From the NCBI GenBank assembly GCA_035526435.1, contig DATLCI010000076.1:1-13638 (forward strand): 13,638 bases of DNA, given 5' to 3'. Below are positions 12,111 through 13,638 of this stretch, piece by piece. Positions within the stretch are counted from its first letter, which is position 1. Each line of letters starts with the position of its first letter. The notes beneath the pieces were generated by a model that had not been told where the DNA came from, made no database searches, and worked only from the letters and a program-made list of their open reading frames with translations. Made by a program: the position numbers and the translations under genes. This DNA comes from DATLCI01 sp035526435 (GTDB lineage Bacteria; Acidobacteriota; Terriglobia; Terriglobales; Acidobacteriaceae).

Positions 12111-12869
12111 ATGACCAGCTCGCTTGTCAGCCGCCTCACGACCAAGCACCACAGCCTGCGCGACTTCCGCTATTTCGACATCTGCGTTCACGTATTTGTC
12201 GTCATCCTGCTTATCTCCAACCTGGTGGCGGCAAAGATCATACTCATTGGGCCATTCAAGATCAGCGGCGCGCTCCTGCTCTTTCCGCTGACCTACATCT
12301 TTGGCGACGTCTTCACCGAAGTGTATGGATACTCCGGTTCACGGCGGGCGATCTGGATCGGATTCTTTGCCTCCAGCCTGCTAGCGATCCTGGCGAAGAT
12401 CATCGTCGTGCTGCCGGCCGCGCCAGAATTCCTCCACCAGGAAGCCTACGCCATTGTCTTTGACGCTGTTCCGCGCGCCATCCTTGGCAGCCTGGCGGCA
12501 TTCTGGGCGGGTGAATTCGCCAACTCCTACGTGATGGCGAAGATGAAAGTCTTTACCGGTGGACGCCACCTATGGGCCCGCACCGTGGGCTCTACGGTTG
12601 TGGGCCAGGCCGTGGATACGGCCATCGTCATCACCATCATCTTCGCCGGCAACGCGAGTTGGGTGACCATCGCCAACCTGATCTTCTCCGGATACATTGC
12701 CAAGGTCGCGTATGAGGCCGTCATGACGCCGTTCACTTACTTGGTAGTGAATCGCCTCAAGCGCCTGGAGGGCGTGGACGTCTTTGACGTCCACACTGAC
12801 TTCAATCCGTTCGGCCAGGCGAAGGAAGATGAGATAGCGACTCCGACTACAGACTCTGTCCCGCGCTAA
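12111..12869 (+). CDS. yhhQ: Queuosine precursor transporter, YhhQ/VUT family
   Basis: A 252-residue inner-membrane protein with six likely membrane segments (about 25-44, 50-68, 80-101, 124-140, 164-187 and 192-214). Conserved patches match COG1738/YhhQ: SNLVAAK (about 36-42), FPLTYIFGDVFTEVYGY (about 57-73), GEFANSYVMAKMK (about 133-145), TVGSTVVGQAVDT (about 159-171) and KVAYEAVMTPFTY (about 198-210). The E. coli family member takes up 7-cyano-7-deazaguanine (preQ0), which feeds queuosine in tRNA or deazapurine DNA modification. No queuosine genes (tgt, queA, queC-F) lie nearby. The 36-residue soluble tail is longer than a minimal YhhQ. ATG 12111 has no ribosome-binding site. Its last 23 bases overlap the convergent flavoprotein gene. 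Confidence 0.92.
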   Translation: MTSSLVSRLTTKHHSLRDFRYFDICVHVFVVILLISNLVAAKIILIGPFKISGALLLFPLTYIFGDVFTEVYGYSGSRRAIWIGFFASSLLAILAKIIVVLPAAPEFLHQEAYAIVFDAVPRAILGSLAAFWAGEFANSYVMAKMKVFTGGRHLWARTVGSTVVGQAVDTAIVITIIFAGNASWVTIANLIFSGYIAKVAYEAVMTPFTYLVVNRLKRLEGVDVFDVHTDFNPFGQAKEDEIATPTTDSVPR

Positions 12870-13638
12870 AGCCCGACGCCCATGCCCACTGGAAGTTGAA
12901 TCCGCCTAGGTGCCCGGTGACGTCCACCACTTCGCCGATGAAGTAAAGCCCGGGAACCTTTTTCGCTTCCATGGTCTTGGCTGAGAGTTCGTCGGTATCT
13001 ACTCCGCCCGCGGTGACCTCGGCCTTGGCATAGCCTTCGGTGCCGCTGGGCGTTACCTCCCAGTGATGCGCTCGCCTTTCCAGCTCCTCGAGGGAACGGT
13101 TCGTCCAATCTGCTGGCGTATTCGCCTCTAACCACCGCTCGGCTAATCTGCCGGGCAGCACCTGACGGAATGCGGCCTTGGCCGCAGTGAGGTCGCGCCC
13201 GGAAGGCGACTCGCGCATCGCGGTCGTAAGCTCCACACCAGGAGCCAAGTCGAGCGCGATAGGGCTGTCCTTCTTCCAATACGACGAGATCTGCAAGATC
13301 GCCGGGCCGCTCAGCCCCCGATGCGTGATCAGCATTTTCTCCCGAAACTGCTGTTTTCCGAGCGACGCCACCACCTCTGCCGACACTCCGCTGAGATCGC
13401 AGAAGGCCCGACGATCATCCTCATTGAGCGTGAGCGGGACTAGCGCAGGGCGAGTAGGCACGATCTTCAATCCGAACTTGCGCGCCAGGTCATAACCAAA
13501 CGACGTCGCGCCCATCTTCGGGATGGAAAGTCCACCAGTAGCGATGACCAGCGCGGGAGCCGTGAACACTTCTAGGTTTGTCTGTACCTCAAAGTCCGTC
13601 GTGCCGGTCTTGCGACTAGCGTTCCTGACCTCAACATT
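12847..13638 (-). CDS. YhiN/HI0933-family flavoprotein, N-terminus beyond the window
   Basis: 263 C-terminal residues of an FAD-dependent oxidoreductase of the HI0933/BaiN-like family (usually about 400 residues). The frame stays open to the right edge, so the FAD-binding N-terminus (about 130 residues) is missing; the GTG at 13569 is internal. Visible motifs are PALVIATGGLSIPKMGATSFGY, the PALVPL strand, FREKMLITHRGLSGPAILQIS and the C-terminal GLYFIGEVVDVTGHLGGFNF followed by QWAWASGFSAGQSL, which is diagnostic of this family. Most bacterial members have no proven reaction; one relative, BaiN, acts in bile-acid dehydroxylation. Its TAG lies inside the yhhQ coding region, a tail-to-tail overlap of 23 bases. 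Family assignment is secure; the substrate is unknown. Confidence 0.92.
   Translation of the reverse strand, partial: NVEVRNASRKTGTTDFEVQTNLEVFTAPALVIATGGLSIPKMGATSFGYDLARKFGLKIVPTRPALVPLTLNEDDRRAFCDLSGVSAEVVASLGKQQFREKMLITHRGLSGPAILQISSYWKKDSPIALDLAPGVELTTAMRESPSGRDLTAAKAAFRQVLPGRLAERWLEANTPADWTNRSLEELERRAHHWEVTPSGTEGYAKAEVTAGGVDTDELSAKTMEAKKVPGLYFIGEVVDVTGHLGGFNFQWAWASGFSAGQSL

Noticed and set aside
1..13638. CRISPR arrays, tRNA genes, insertion sequences, prophage or defence islands
   Set aside because: I looked for regular repeats, cloverleaf-like segments, terminal inverted repeats and transposase or integrase motifs and saw none.

Overview
The window is a compact piece of bacterial chromosome with high G+C (roughly 58-60 % by eye) and thirteen genes, the last running off the right edge. 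The gaps between genes are 20-195 bases, and no stretch over 300 bases lacks a gene. I see no tRNA, rRNA, CRISPR array, insertion sequence, integrase or phage gene. Gene content and protein style suggest an acidobacterium, probably a soil member of Terriglobia. The hints are a glycine-rich TonB-like protein, secreted hypotheticals with Pro/Ala-rich tails ending in a basic amphipathic helix, and a GAF-SpoIIE phosphatase. This placement is inference; nothing in the window fixes the taxon.

Layout. Left part: a secreted protein of unknown function (23-643, +) is followed by a small coding frame with no good start (669-917, +). A two-GAF, PP2C/SpoIIE-type phosphatase (1006-2856, -) has both a good promoter and a hairpin terminator, so it looks like a single-gene unit. 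Next comes a tight minus-strand cluster, efp-acyP-apt (4412 down to 3008), with touching or overlapping ends. Divergent from it is a tandem-CBS protein with a long disordered tail (4606-5478, +). Its stop codon interlocks with that of a convergent PLP-dependent decarboxylase (5475-6845, -).

Right part: a TonB-like protein (6959-7831, -) with a hairpin terminator and an almost leaderless promoter; a secreted FecR-like protein (7979-8914, -); an endonuclease/exonuclease/phosphatase-fold enzyme (8961-9686, -); a soluble pyridine nucleotide transhydrogenase, sthA (9819-11210, +); a class I SAM methyltransferase (11230-12042, -); a YhhQ-type queuosine-precursor transporter (12111-12869, +); and, overlapping the transporter's 3' end, a partial YhiN/HI0933-type flavoprotein (12847 to the right edge, -).

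How they fit together. Most genes are housekeeping or general physiology: translation elongation at polyproline (EF-P), adenine salvage (Apt), acyl-phosphate hydrolysis (AcyP), NADH/NADPH balance (SthA), queuosine precursor uptake (YhhQ) and signalling by partner switching (the phosphatase). No operon here looks like a dedicated defence or secondary-metabolite system. The points most worth a second look are an EF-P whose tip residue is Asn rather than Lys or Arg, a small gene apparently broken by one extra base two codons after its ATG, the glycine-rich nearly leaderless tonB-like gene, the CBS protein's long tail, and the FecR-like protein with a membrane-seeking C-terminus.
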